From Photobacterium profundum SS9 (GTDB lineage Bacteria > Pseudomonadota > Gammaproteobacteria > Enterobacterales > Vibrionaceae): a stretch of 64,000 nt of DNA. The notes under the pieces were generated by a model. That model worked only from the letters and a program-made list of their open reading frames with translations. It was not told the DNA's origin and ran no database searches. The stretch is taken from the NCBI RefSeq assembly GCF_000196255.1, contig NC_006371.1, positions 310,001-374,000 on the forward strand, given 5' to 3'. The translations under genes were made by a program, and so were the position numbers. Of the stretch, positions 18,948-26,664 are shown one piece after another. The stretch's first letter is position 1. Every line of letters starts with the position of its first letter.

Positions 18948-19715
18948 ATGCTAGAACTTTTCCTTCAACCTGAAGCATTAATTATCTTTGCAACCCTATT
19001 TGCCCTTGAAGTGGTATTGGGTGTTGATAACGTTGTTTTCATTTCTGTACTGTGTGAACGTCTACCTGAACATCAGCGTAAAATGGCGCGAAACCTTGGT
19101 ATCGCATTAGCTGTTATTGCGCGTATTGGTCTTGTTTTCTCGATCAGCTGGGTGATGTCATTAACAGAACCATTAGTGACTTTGATGAACTACGCCTTTA
19201 CTGGTCGTGATTTAATAATGATTTCGGGCGGTGGATTCTTATTAGCGAAAAGCTTAAAAGAATTATGGATGTGGTTAACACATGATGAACACCATAACGC
19301 AAGTACAGTAAGAGCAGGTATTGCACTTGTGTTGCTGCAGATTGTTGCGGTCGATGCTGTATTTTCTATGGACTCCGTTATTACTGCTGTAGGTATGACA
19401 GATGAAGTACCGTTAATGGTTGCTGCTATTCTCGCTTCGGCGTGTGTAATGGTGATGTGTGCAGAGAAAATCAACGATTGCGTAATGCGTTACCCTGGGT
19501 TTAAAACGCTAGCATTATTATTCTTAGTGCTATTGGGTGGCTTATTGATGGCAGAAGGTTTCGCTATACATGTGAACAAAGGGTATGTCTATTTTGCGAT
19601 GGCATTTGGTTTGGTAATGGAAGGCTGCCACATCTTGCTAAAGAGAAAAAACAAACCGTTAATTAAACGTGTTTATCCAAAGCATGTCGGTTGGGCAATT
19701 AAAGCCGCAAACTAA
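18948..19715 (+). CDS. TerC-family integral membrane protein
   Basis: 255 residues with about seven membrane segments. The two conserved acidic motifs are FALEVVLGVDNVVFIS (about 18-33) and VAVDAVFSMDSVITAVG (about 133-149), the hallmark of TerC/Alx/YgdQ proteins implicated in Mn2+ export and tellurite resistance. CAGGAG precedes the ATG. It is divergent from catalase, so a link between metal and oxidative stress is plausible but unproven. Confidence 0.9.
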   Translation: MLELFLQPEALIIFATLFALEVVLGVDNVVFISVLCERLPEHQRKMARNLGIALAVIARIGLVFSISWVMSLTEPLVTLMNYAFTGRDLIMISGGGFLLAKSLKELWMWLTHDEHHNASTVRAGIALVLLQIVAVDAVFSMDSVITAVGMTDEVPLMVAAILASACVMVMCAEKINDCVMRYPGFKTLALLFLVLLGGLLMAEGFAIHVNKGYVYFAMAFGLVMEGCHILLKRKNKPLIKRVYPKHVGWAIKAAN

Positions 19716-19741
19716 CCGAGTCTTTTTGTGTAGTATCGTTA

Positions 19742-19770
19742 ATAAGGCAGAGCATTGGCTCTGCCTTAAT
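19742..19770 (+). terminator. Terminator of terC
   Basis: AAGGCAGAGC and GCTCTGCCTT form a 10-bp stem with an ATTG loop. The tail after the stem is short and AT-rich because the IS110-type element starts directly behind it. Confidence 0.75.
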
Positions 19771-19772
19771 TA

Positions 19773-19835
19773 GATGGTCCGCCTCACTCCAAAGCCGCTA
19801 GGCTTTGGTTTGAGACTATACGGAGGCGAACCATC
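19773..19835 (+). promoter_or_regulatory. IS110 transposase leader hairpin that buries the ribosome site
   Basis: GATGGTCCGCCTC (19773-19785) pairs, with one mismatch, with GAGGCGAACCATC (19823-19835). Inside it CCAAAGCC and GGCTTTGG make a perfect inner stem with a GCTA loop. The transposase Shine-Dalgarno GGAGG (19822-19826) lies in the right arm and the ATG follows immediately. This should mask initiation when transcription reads in from terC, but also resembles the subterminal inverted repeats of IS1111-type elements. Confidence 0.6.
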
Positions 19836-20367
19836 ATGTTTATTCAAGTACTAGGTATCGATTTAGGCAAGTCCTGTTTTCATATTGTCGCTCGTGATGC
19901 GGCTGGAAAAACTCAATTCAAAAAGAAACTCTCTCGCACTAAACTCTGTGAATTCCTCGCTAATCACCCTCAGTGTACCGTAGCTTTTGAAGCCTGCGGA
20001 GGCTCGCACTGGCTAGCTCGTAAATGTATGGCGTTTGATCATCAGCCAAAACTTATACCTCCACAATTTGTTAAAGCCTACCTGAAAGGTAATAAAAATG
20101 ATTTTAATGATGCGGAAGCTATTGCAGAGACAGCGACACGCCCAAATATGCATTTCGTTCCTGTTAAATCTGAAAATGCTCAAGTAATAGCGGCAATTCA
20201 TCGATTTAGAAGTGGTTATATTAAAGAGCGGACAGCCTGTATGTCACGTATCGGAGCCGTATTGTTAGAGTTCGGAATGAGCTTACCTCAAGGACACGCA
20301 ACCATGAAGCGCTTGTTTCAGTGGCTAGCTAAACAATCAGAACCACTTCATCCCATGTTGCCCCCTG
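19836..20367 (+). pseudogene. IS110/IS1111-family transposase, 3' half missing
   Basis: About 177 residues of the N-terminal DEDD RuvC-like domain: VLGIDLGKSCFHIVARD (first Asp), VAFEACGGSHWLARK (Glu) and NDFNDAEAIAETATR (the two Asp). The protein then runs into the left end of an IS3 element; the C-terminal serine domain is absent and not found elsewhere in the window. Although the catalytic N-terminus is intact, the gene cannot make a full transposase. Confidence 0.85.
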
Positions 20368-20412
20368 TGTCAGACTACTTGTCGCTTCTAATTTTCATTA
20401 GAGGTATTAAAA

Positions 20413-20934
20413 ATGAGTGTAAAATTCACCGAAGCATTTAAGATACAAGCTGTTCAAAAAGCACTTAACCGATCTGCTGACAGTAACATTAAAGACGTTG
20501 CTGACTCATTAGGTGTTGGCTTTTCAACCTTAACCAAATGGATCCGACAAGCCAAAAATCATGAATTAGAAATGGCTTCAGAAGCTGAGTTAAAAATGAT
20601 GTCTAATGAGAAACGTCCACAAGATTGGACTCTAGAAGAACGACTTGAAATTATCATCCAGTGTGCTGCCTTGGATGAGAAAGCTATCAATGAATTGTGT
20701 CGTGAAAGCGGCATTTATCCTCATCATATTCAGCAATGGAAGACGGATTTTGTTAATGGCAAAAAATCATCTTCAGTAACACCAAGATCGGGTGAAGTGA
20801 AAGAGCTGAAAATAGAGAATAAAGCACTTAAAAAAGAGTTAAACCGCAAGGATAAAGCGCTGGCTGAAACGGCCGCATTGTTAGTTCTCCAAAAAAAAGT
20901 AAACGCCATCTGGGGAGCCGACGAGGACAGCTAA
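20413..20934 (+). CDS. IS3-family OrfA
   Basis: 173 residues. Two helix-turn-helix regions (DVADSLGVGFSTLTKWIRQAK and INELCRESGIYPHHIQQWKTDF) precede a leucine-zipper-like coiled coil (VKELKIENKALKKELNRKDKALAETAALL). Near its end lies an A8 run (20891-20898) in which ribosomes can slip -1 into the orfB frame, giving the full OrfAB transposase, as known for IS3 elements. Confidence 0.88.
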   Translation: MSVKFTEAFKIQAVQKALNRSADSNIKDVADSLGVGFSTLTKWIRQAKNHELEMASEAELKMMSNEKRPQDWTLEERLEIIIQCAALDEKAINELCRESGIYPHHIQQWKTDFVNGKKSSSVTPRSGEVKELKIENKALKKELNRKDKALAETAALLVLQKKVNAIWGADEDS

Positions 20935-20966
20935 TAACAAACAGCGAACGTGAAGAAATCCTTAGC

Positions 20967-21986
20967 TTGATCAACGAGGCTCAGGCAGCAGGAGCTCGGC
21001 AGTCTCAAGCCTGTAAAATTATTGGCCTGAATTCAAAAACCATACAGCGCTGGAAATGCAACGATAACACCCATGACAAGCGGTTAAATGCTCAAAAGGC
21101 ACCCAAAAACAAGCTAACAGACTTGGAGAGGCAACGTATTATTAATGTTGCCAATTACGCTGCATATACAAATTTACCTCAGAATCAGATAGTGCCGATA
21201 CTGGCAGATAAAGGGATTTATCTGGGTTCTGAGTCAACCTTTTATCGGATTTTGAAAGCACATAAGCTGTTAAATCATAGACAACGGAGCAAACCGTGCC
21301 AGAAAGTGAAAAAACCAAAAGCATTGGTTGCAACGGGCCCAAACCAGATCTACACATGGGATATTACCTATTTGCCGACAACAGTGAAGGGATTATTTTT
21401 CTACCTTTATATGGTTATGGACGTTTTCAGTAGAAAAGTTGTTGGCTGGCAGGTACATGATAATGAGTCGAGTGCCTTAGCAGCAGATTTGATGACTGAC
21501 ATTTGTAAACGTGAGGACATTAAACGAGGCCAGGTGGTACTACATTCGGATAACGGTAGTCCGATGAAGGGAGCGACAATGTTAGCCACACTGCAAGAGT
21601 TAGGTGTTATGCCATCGCTGAGCAGGCCGTCTGTAAGTAATGATAATCCGTATTCAGAGTCACTGTTTAGAACGTTAAAATACCGTCCTGAGTACCCTGA
21701 AAAAGCCTTTGAGAATATAGCCTCATCACGTCGTTGGGTAAGTGATTTTGTTTGTTGGTATAACAATGAACACCGACATAGCGGGATTAAGTTTGTTACG
21801 CCAGCACAACGTCATACAGGGAGAGATATCGAAATTTTAGCGCAACGAACTCGGTTATATCATGCTGCGAAAGCACGACATCCAGAGCGATGGAGTGGCA
21901 ATATTAAAAATTTAGAACCAGTAGGCTCTGTATACCTGAATCCTGAAAAAGGGAAAGCTAATAGCAAAGAGGTCGAGGCGGCATAA
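20967..21986 (+). CDS. IS3-family OrfB, DDE integrase domain
   Basis: 339 residues from a TTG; the frame is open upstream as far as the A8 slip site. HTH_21 and rve domains are visible with the DDE triad: Asp in YTWDITYLPT, Asp in VVLHSDNGSPM, Glu in DNPYSESLFRTLK. The C-terminal YNNEHRHSGIKFVTPAQRHTG is typical. It is normally made only as the OrfAB frameshift fusion. Confidence 0.9.
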   Translation: MINEAQAAGARQSQACKIIGLNSKTIQRWKCNDNTHDKRLNAQKAPKNKLTDLERQRIINVANYAAYTNLPQNQIVPILADKGIYLGSESTFYRILKAHKLLNHRQRSKPCQKVKKPKALVATGPNQIYTWDITYLPTTVKGLFFYLYMVMDVFSRKVVGWQVHDNESSALAADLMTDICKREDIKRGQVVLHSDNGSPMKGATMLATLQELGVMPSLSRPSVSNDNPYSESLFRTLKYRPEYPEKAFENIASSRRWVSDFVCWYNNEHRHSGIKFVTPAQRHTGRDIEILAQRTRLYHAAKARHPERWSGNIKNLEPVGSVYLNPEKGKANSKEVEAA

Positions 21987-22018
21987 TATTTAACTAACAG
22001 GCGACAAGTAGCTTGAAA

Positions 22019-22346
22019 ATCGCCGGGTGAGGTCTTTCACGAGTTAGCACGACGGCAAGGGATAGTTATCGAAGAGGGGCATTTGATGAAAGATCATGTA
22101 CATATGTGCCTCAGTATCCCACCCAAGTTGTCAGTTTCACATGTAGTTGGTTACATGAAAGGGAAAAGTGCTATCTCGATAGCCAGAAATTTCAAAGGAA
22201 AACAGAGAAATTTCACAGGTGAGGCGTTTTGGGCGAGAGGTTATTTTGTCTCAACCGTTGGTCTTGATGAGGAAATGGTACGGGCGTACATCCGAAATCA
22301 AGAAGAGCAAGATTGCCACCGTGATCAGTTGAAGTTTGGAGTTTGA
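22019..22346 (+). pseudogene. IS200/IS605 TnpA (Y1 HuH transposase), 5' end missing
   Basis: The readable frame gives VFHELARRQGIVIEEGHLMKDHVHMCLSIPPK, including the HuH motif (HVHM), then MKGKSAISIARNF, ARGYFVSTVG and the helix with the catalytic Tyr (MVRAYIRNQ). It is cut at its N-terminus by the IS3 right end. About 105 residues remain of a normal 140-150. The element's right end follows downstream. Confidence 0.85.
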
Positions 22347-22360
22347 TGCGCCTTGGGCGC

Positions 22361-22423
22361 TTACTTTAGCCCTTTGAGGGCGTCATCTAGTAAGCCTCCG
22401 GCTTTGCCGGAGGTCATTTAACT
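22361..22423 (+). repeat. IS200/IS605 right end, copy 1
   Basis: A 63-nt segment with hairpin CCTCCGGC-TTT-GCCGGAGG followed by TCATTTAAC, the folded single-strand end used by Y1 transposases. A second copy with 61 of 63 identical positions is at 53739-53801. Confidence 0.8.
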
Positions 22424-22531
22424 TGGTACTAATTGCTATTGACGATTAATTGGTTTTGTCGACTGGTTTTTATATTTTGATTGGTATTATTTATTAATGA
22501 TAAGAACAGACTCTTAATGAGGATTTTTGTG

Positions 22532-22564
22532 GTTTGTACTTCAGCGTAACTTTGCGACAAAACC
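22532..22564 (-). repeat. Solo IS6-family-like terminal sequence, inverted
   Basis: Read on the minus strand it starts GGTTTTGTCGCAAAGTTA, identical over 18 nt to 14934-14951. The inner part (CTGAAGTACAAAC) matches the end next to the IS6-type pseudogene at 61365-61391. Directly behind it lies half of a toxin-cluster terminator (GCGGCC plus T6, 22580-22592), showing a deletion joint. Confidence 0.55.
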
Positions 22565-22646
22565 TTAAATTGCCCAATAGCGGCCTTTTTTGTCGCTAGA
22601 GATCAGAGTATTTTGATTTAACAGTGTGAATAATGTTAAAGTGTTC

Positions 22647-22660
22647 TATCATATATGATA
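22647..22660. promoter_or_regulatory. Palindrome upstream of the toxin-antitoxin pair
   Basis: TATCATATATGATA is a perfect 14-bp palindrome 18 nt before the toxin start. Autoregulation by the XRE antitoxin at such a site is the usual arrangement for this type of module; binding here is inferred. Confidence 0.5.
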
Positions 22661-22677
22661 AGTTAGATGGTTATAGA

Positions 22678-22998
22678 ATGGCTTGGAAAGTGGACTTTTA
22701 CTCAGGTGTAGAAGATGAAATATTATCTATGCCACCTAAGATTCAAGCTCGCATGATTAAATTACTCGAATTGATTGAGTTATATGGAGCAAATCTAGGT
22801 CCACCGCATACAAACTCTATGGGTGATGGTCTTTTTGAAATAAGAGCTAAGGCTCAAGAAGGTATAGGTAGAGGGTTGTTTTGCTATTTAAAAGGACAGC
22901 ACGTTTACGTATTAAGGGCCTTTGTGAAAAAGTCGAATAAGACTCCAAAGAAAGAAATAGAGTTGGCAAGAGAGAGAATGAAAGAGGTGAAATTATGA
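22678..22998 (+). CDS. RelE/HigB-like (phage Gp49-type) toxin
   Basis: 106 residues: WKVDFYSGVEDEILSMPPKIQARMIKLLELIELYG, then GLFEIRAKAQEGIGRGLFCYLKGQHVYVLRAFVKKSNKTPKKEIELARERM. This is the standard Gp49/HigB mRNA-interferase pattern, with the basic K-S/T-x-K-T-P-xxE tail. The ATG at 22678 aligns with family starts; an ATG 45 nt earlier would overlap the operator. It overlaps the antitoxin by 4 nt. Toxin-first order is typical of HigBA-like systems. Confidence 0.88.
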   Translation: MAWKVDFYSGVEDEILSMPPKIQARMIKLLELIELYGANLGPPHTNSMGDGLFEIRAKAQEGIGRGLFCYLKGQHVYVLRAFVKKSNKTPKKEIELARERMKEVKL

Positions 22999-23270
22999 GT
23001 TTATCTGCATTAAAAAAGAATGCTCTTCAGAATCCAGAAGTAAAGAAAGCTTATGATGATTTAGGTGCTGAGTTTGAGTTGATTAGTTCTTTGATAACGA
23101 TGAGAGAAGAGTCAGGGTTAACTCAAGATGAGGTCGCCGAAAGAATGGGGACAAAAGCTCCGAATATTTCCCGTTTGGAATCCGGCCGATCAAATCCCAG
23201 CCTTAAAACGTTAGTTAGTTATGCCCAAGCATGCGGGTTTAAACTAGATCTAGGCTTCAAACATGCTTAA
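22995..23270 (+). CDS. XRE-family antitoxin paired with the HigB-like toxin
   Basis: 91 residues with a Cro/C1 helix-turn-helix (SGLTQDEVAERMGTKAPNISRLESGRSNPSLKTLVSYAQACG). Its ATG overlaps the toxin TGA (ATGA), assuring coupled translation. It ends 6 nt before the 8-bp target duplication of an IS66 element, so the insertion narrowly spared it. Confidence 0.9.
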   Translation: MSLSALKKNALQNPEVKKAYDDLGAEFELISSLITMREESGLTQDEVAERMGTKAPNISRLESGRSNPSLKTLVSYAQACGFKLDLGFKHA

Positions 23271-23365
23271 TTGCCAAGTTAATTGTAAGCGTCTGGCCAA
23301 ACACACCTTCATCTAATTTCTGATTTCAATTATGTTATTTCCAAGTCAAATAAAAGGAAATAACA

Positions 23366-23662
23366 ATGAAAATAACGCGCAACGAAACACAATGGCAGAC
23401 CCTAATACAAAATCAACAAACCAGTGGATTAACTATTTCAAATTACTGCCAACAGCATCAATTACCGACTTCTAGCTTCTACGCTTTCAAGAAAAAATTG
23501 GGCTTAACATCCAACAGTTTTGTTCGCGCCAAAGTGATACAGCAAATTGAGTTATTGGAAGAGCAACCATCCATCACACTCACGGTTGGTAAGGCAAACG
23601 TCAGTTTGCCTGCAACAACATCCGCTACATACTTGGCTCAAATACTGCGTGAGTTGAGCTAA
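23366..23662 (+). CDS. tnpA: IS66 accessory protein TnpA
   Basis: 98 residues with an N-terminal helix-turn-helix-like region (NETQWQTLIQNQQTSGLTISNYCQQHQLPTSSFYAFKKKLGL), typical of IS66 OrfA. Its stop overlaps the tnpB start by one base, indicating coupled translation. Confidence 0.88.
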   Translation: MKITRNETQWQTLIQNQQTSGLTISNYCQQHQLPTSSFYAFKKKLGLTSNSFVRAKVIQQIELLEEQPSITLTVGKANVSLPATTSATYLAQILRELS

Positions 23663-24009
23663 TGCAATCCTTTATTGAACCATCAGCCGTTTTTATACAC
23701 CGTGATTTTGTCGACTTTCGAAAATCAATAAACGGGTTAGCAGCCATTGTTGAAGATGAGCTTAATCGTGATGCTTACACAGGTGAGTTGTTTGTGTTTT
23801 GCAATAAAGCCAAAGACAAACTAAAAATACTGTATTGGGATAAGACGGGGTTTGCACTTTGGTACAAACGTCTTGAGAAGCAAAAATTCAAATGGCCGAG
23901 TAACATCGATTGCAATGAATTTGAATTAACGGATGAACAATTTAAGTGGTTGCTATCAGGATTTGATGTGCTTGGTCATCAAGAATTACATTATCAATCG
24001 ATGATCTAA
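23662..24009 (+). CDS. tnpB: IS66 accessory protein TnpB
   Basis: 115 residues with the IS66 Orf2 signature: VFIHRDFVDFRKSINGLAAIV, FVFCNKAKDKLKILYWDKTGFALWYKRLEKQKFKWP, and a C-terminal TDEQFKWLLSGFDV. It is required for IS66 transposition together with TnpA and TnpC. Confidence 0.93.
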   Translation: MQSFIEPSAVFIHRDFVDFRKSINGLAAIVEDELNRDAYTGELFVFCNKAKDKLKILYWDKTGFALWYKRLEKQKFKWPSNIDCNEFELTDEQFKWLLSGFDVLGHQELHYQSMI

Positions 24010-24117
24010 CTCGGTCGGTATTTGTCATATTTGAGCAGTCAACGATCGTTGACGCTCCCCTTTTACTCATTGACATCAAAAGCAGTTTCATATTGATAAA
24101 TTTGCTAAAATGAGCAA

Positions 24118-25662
24118 ATGAAACTTGATGTGAACGTACTACCAGACGACCCAGAACAACTTAAGAAAATGTTACTTGAGTTGCAGCTGCTCGTGGCTCA
24201 AAAAGAGTGTGAGTTAGCTGAAAAAGACGCGATTTATCAAGAACTACTTGAACGTTATAATATAAAATTGGCTAACGAATACGGTAAAAAGTCAGAAAAA
24301 ATGCCTGGTGCCGATGAAGTCTTCAATGAAGCCGAAGTCACACTTGATGAACAAGACGAGCTGCTATTAGCGAGCTTATCAACTGAAGAAAAAACAGAGC
24401 AAAAAGTCAAACCAAAGCGCAAACCACTACCGCCTGAACTCCCCCGAAAAGACGTTATCATTGATATTGAGGACACGGATAAAACATGTGATTGTTGCCG
24501 TAATCCTTTGCATAAAATGGGTGAGAGTAGCAGCGAAACCCTTGAATTTGTGCCCGCTCATATTAAAGTCATTAAAACTATCCGCCCGAAATATACGTGC
24601 CGACACTGTGAAAATAATGGGATTGAAAGTCACATAAAAATGGCACCGATGCCCGCCACGCCAATCCCGAAAAGTATTGCTACCGCGAGTTTGCTGAGCC
24701 AAATAATCACCTGTAAATATCAATTTGGTTTACCGCTTTATCGACAAGAAACAATGTTGAGTGACATAGGTATTGAGTTGAGTCGTCAAACGATGTCGAG
24801 CTGGATATTACGCTGTGCCACATTGCTTGAACCTTTATATATGCGCTTAAAAACAATATTGCTCGCTGAGCCCGCTATTCATGCAGATGAAACACCGCTA
24901 AAAGTAATCCAAGCCGAAAAAGCGACAAGCTATATGTGGGTATATTGCTGTGGAGCAGATGCATTAGGCAGTAACACCAATATTGTGTTATTCGATTATC
25001 ACAATAGTCGAAGAGCCCAATGTGCGATTGATTTTCTTGATGGTTACCAAGGCTACATGCACGTTGATGGATATAAGGCTTATGAATCAACGCAAGCGAC
25101 ACTGGTAGCCTGTCTTGCGCATATTCGTCGTAAATTTATCGATGTGAAGAAGCTGCAAGGAAAAAAGAAAACAGGGAAAGTGGATATCGTATTAAATTTA
25201 ATTGGTAAGTTATACGGAATAGAAAAACGAATTAAGGGCAAATCTGTTGAAGAAAAATTAGCAATCCGACAGTCACAAGCCAAGCCTATCGTAACCACAT
25301 TATATAACTGGCTCATCGAGCATAAAGAAAAAATCCCACCTAAAAGTAAATTGGGAGAAGCAATAAGTTATAGCTTAAACCAATTTGAAAAATTCCAGCG
25401 CTATCTTGAAGATGGCAGGTTAAGCATTGACAATAACCGAGCAGAGCGGGCAGTGAAGCCCTTTGTGATAGGTCGTAAGGCTTGGCTATTTTCGTACACC
25501 AATACAGGTGCGAACGCGAGTGCGATTTTATATAGTTTGGTTGAAACAGCAAAAGCGAATAATCTTCTTGTTCATGATTATATCGCAACCTGCTTGCAGC
25601 AGATTGCTGAAAAACCGAATAATATTGACGCGTTGCTGCCATGGAATATTAAGCATAGCTAG
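24118..25662 (+). CDS. tnpC: IS66 transposase TnpC
   Basis: 514 residues. A coiled-coil N-terminus and the linker KPKRKPLPPELPRKDVIIDI lead to a zinc-ribbon (CDCCRNPLHKMG, YTCRHCENNG). The DDE core has Asp in AIHADETPLKV, Asp in MHVDGYKAYE, and Glu in RLSIDNNRAERAVKPFVIGRKAW. Full length and uninterrupted. Confidence 0.94.
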   Translation: MKLDVNVLPDDPEQLKKMLLELQLLVAQKECELAEKDAIYQELLERYNIKLANEYGKKSEKMPGADEVFNEAEVTLDEQDELLLASLSTEEKTEQKVKPKRKPLPPELPRKDVIIDIEDTDKTCDCCRNPLHKMGESSSETLEFVPAHIKVIKTIRPKYTCRHCENNGIESHIKMAPMPATPIPKSIATASLLSQIITCKYQFGLPLYRQETMLSDIGIELSRQTMSSWILRCATLLEPLYMRLKTILLAEPAIHADETPLKVIQAEKATSYMWVYCCGADALGSNTNIVLFDYHNSRRAQCAIDFLDGYQGYMHVDGYKAYESTQATLVACLAHIRRKFIDVKKLQGKKKTGKVDIVLNLIGKLYGIEKRIKGKSVEEKLAIRQSQAKPIVTTLYNWLIEHKEKIPPKSKLGEAISYSLNQFEKFQRYLEDGRLSIDNNRAERAVKPFVIGRKAWLFSYTNTGANASAILYSLVETAKANNLLVHDYIATCLQQIAEKPNNIDALLPWNIKHS

Positions 25663-25723
25663 GTGTCGTTGCCCAGACGCTTACAGTTAATTAAACATAA
25701 CCCCCGAAGTAAGAATCGCAGAG

Positions 25724-25748
25724 AGGTCGCCAACGGCGGCTTTTTTTT
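25724..25748 (+). terminator. Toxin-cluster terminator repeat, copy A
   Basis: GGTCGCC-AAC-GGCGGC followed by T8. It is preceded by CATAACCCCCG, which is shared with copy B (26029 onwards). It is probably the original terminator of the HigBA-like pair, displaced by the IS66 insertion. Confidence 0.75.
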
Positions 25749-25825
25749 GCGAGCAAAGTCACTGACTGCCCTTCTTATATATGCATTTAATGTGCCATAC
25801 AATGCATATTGAAGGAGGGGTTTTT

Positions 25826-26020
25826 ATGCATACGAATTGTCCGTGCTGTTCTCAAACTGTTTTTTTAAGTCAGATGCATAGAACATGGCTGGAAAAAATC
25901 ATACATAAAAACGCGTTTAAATATTTATGCCCTCATTGCTCTGCAACGGTGTTTTCACATCAGGCAAAGAAGCAAATTTGGGTTAGTCGAGACGGTAAAA
26001 AAGACGATTACTTAACATAA
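25826..26020 (+). CDS. Small zinc-ribbon protein of unknown function
   Basis: 64 residues with two Cys pairs, CPCC (near residue 5) and CPHC (near residue 37), spaced like a zinc ribbon. The tail is basic (QAKKQIWVSRDGKKDDYLT). An unusually strong GGAGGGG ribosome site sits 6 nt before the ATG, supporting this start over one 45 nt upstream. It is in the toxin-antitoxin cluster between two copies of the same terminator, so it behaves as an independent one-gene cassette. No family recognised. Confidence 0.65.
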   Translation: MHTNCPCCSQTVFLSQMHRTWLEKIIHKNAFKYLCPHCSATVFSHQAKKQIWVSRDGKKDDYLT

Positions 26021-26049
26021 CGCCCGTAAACCGAATCATAGTAGTAGGG

Positions 26050-26072
26050 AGGTCGCCATGGCGGCCTTTTTT
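26050..26072 (+). terminator. Toxin-cluster terminator repeat, copy B
   Basis: AGGTCGCC-AT-GGCGGCCTTTTTT, a 7-bp stem with T-tract. Upstream CATAACGCCCG and GAATC match copy A, making a repeat of roughly 48 nt. Confidence 0.8.
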
Positions 26073-26086
26073 GATCCAAGACTCAC

Positions 26087-26114
26087 TTGATGTATACTGT
26101 AGTTACAATATAAT
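26087..26114 (+). promoter_or_regulatory. Sigma-70 promoter of brnTA
   Basis: TTGATG (26087-26092), a 16-nt spacer and a perfect TATAAT (26109-26114) lie 12 nt before the brnT ATG. The short leader leaves room for BrnA operator binding over the -10. Confidence 0.65.
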
Positions 26115-26126
26115 TATGGTGTAGTT

Positions 26127-26423
26127 ATGTCTTACTTAAGCTTTGAGTGGGATCCGAATAAAGCAATAAGTAATAAACGGAAGCATGGAGTGACTTTCGA
26201 TGAAGCGGAATCGGTTTTCTATGATGAGTTTGCCCGAGTTATATCTGATCCAGATGGTTCTATTGGTGAAGAACGCTTCATCATTATGGGAAAGAGTGAA
26301 CAATACAACACGCTCGTAGTTTGTCATTGCTATCGAGACAGCGATGAACGGATCCGCATTATCTCGGCAAGGAAAGCAGAGAAGCGGGAGCGTAAGCAAT
26401 ATGAGGACTACCGTTATGCGTGA
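26127..26423 (+). CDS. brnT: BrnT-type ribonuclease toxin
   Basis: 98 residues of the BrnT (DUF497) family: FEWDPNKAISNKRKHGVTFDEAESVFYDEFARVISDP, RFIIMGKSEQYNTLVVCHCYRDSDERIRIISARKAEKRERKQYE. The KHGVTFDEA and RIISARKA motifs are diagnostic. It is an mRNA interferase with a RelE-like fold, neutralised by BrnA encoded directly after it with an 8-nt overlap. Confidence 0.94.
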   Translation: MSYLSFEWDPNKAISNKRKHGVTFDEAESVFYDEFARVISDPDGSIGEERFIIMGKSEQYNTLVVCHCYRDSDERIRIISARKAEKRERKQYEDYRYA

Positions 26424-26625
26424 TCAATATGATTTTTCAAATTCAATCGCCAACCCGTATGCCAAAAAGGCTAAAAAGCAGATCACGATTCGTCTTGATG
26501 AAGATGTTGTGAGCTATTTTAAAGACCTATCAGACAAGAACGGCGTTCCCTATCAAAATCTGATCAATTTGTACTTGAAGGATTGTGCCAGCAAGCATAA
26601 AGAGTTGAAGATGGATTGGCAGTAA
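26416..26625 (+). CDS. brnA: BrnA-type antitoxin
   Basis: 69 residues beginning MRDQYDFSNSIANPYAKKAKKQ. A ribbon-helix-helix domain follows (ITIRLDEDVVSYFKDLSDKNGVPYQNLINLYLKDC). The ATG at 26416 has GAGG 9 nt upstream; an ATG at 26401 is an alternative. It dimerises, neutralises BrnT and represses the operon. A truncated copy of the cluster terminator follows. Confidence 0.9.
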   Translation: MRDQYDFSNSIANPYAKKAKKQITIRLDEDVVSYFKDLSDKNGVPYQNLINLYLKDCASKHKELKMDWQ

Positions 26626-26649
26626 AAGCCAATAAGATAGTCAGGTAAA

Positions 26650-26664
26650 GAGGTCGCTAATGGC
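26650..26664 (+). terminator. Toxin-cluster terminator repeat, copy C, left half only
   Basis: AGGTCGCTAATGGC matches the first arm and loop of copies A and B, then stops exactly at the Tn5-like insertion sequence. The right arm and T-tract are not on the other side of the element. Confidence 0.55.

Larger units (their letters stand above)
20368..22018 (+). mobile_element. IS3-family insertion sequence, apparently intact
   Basis: Two overlapping transposase frames are bounded by inverted ends sharing CTACTTGTCGC (left at 20374-20384, right complement at 22002-22012). Flanks differ: truncated IS110 on the left, truncated IS200/IS605 on the right. No short direct repeat is evident, so one or both sides were deleted after insertion. 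End coordinates are estimates from alignment of the two ends. Confidence 0.75.
23285..25684 (+). mobile_element. IS66-family element, complete, with 8-bp target duplication
   Basis: 2400 nt starting GTAAGCGTCTGG and ending with its inverted counterpart CCCAGACGCTTAC. It is flanked by the direct repeat AGTTAATT (23277-23284 and 25685-25692), the 8-bp duplication expected for IS66. It carries tnpA, tnpB and tnpC, all open, so it looks recent and potentially active. Confidence 0.93.
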
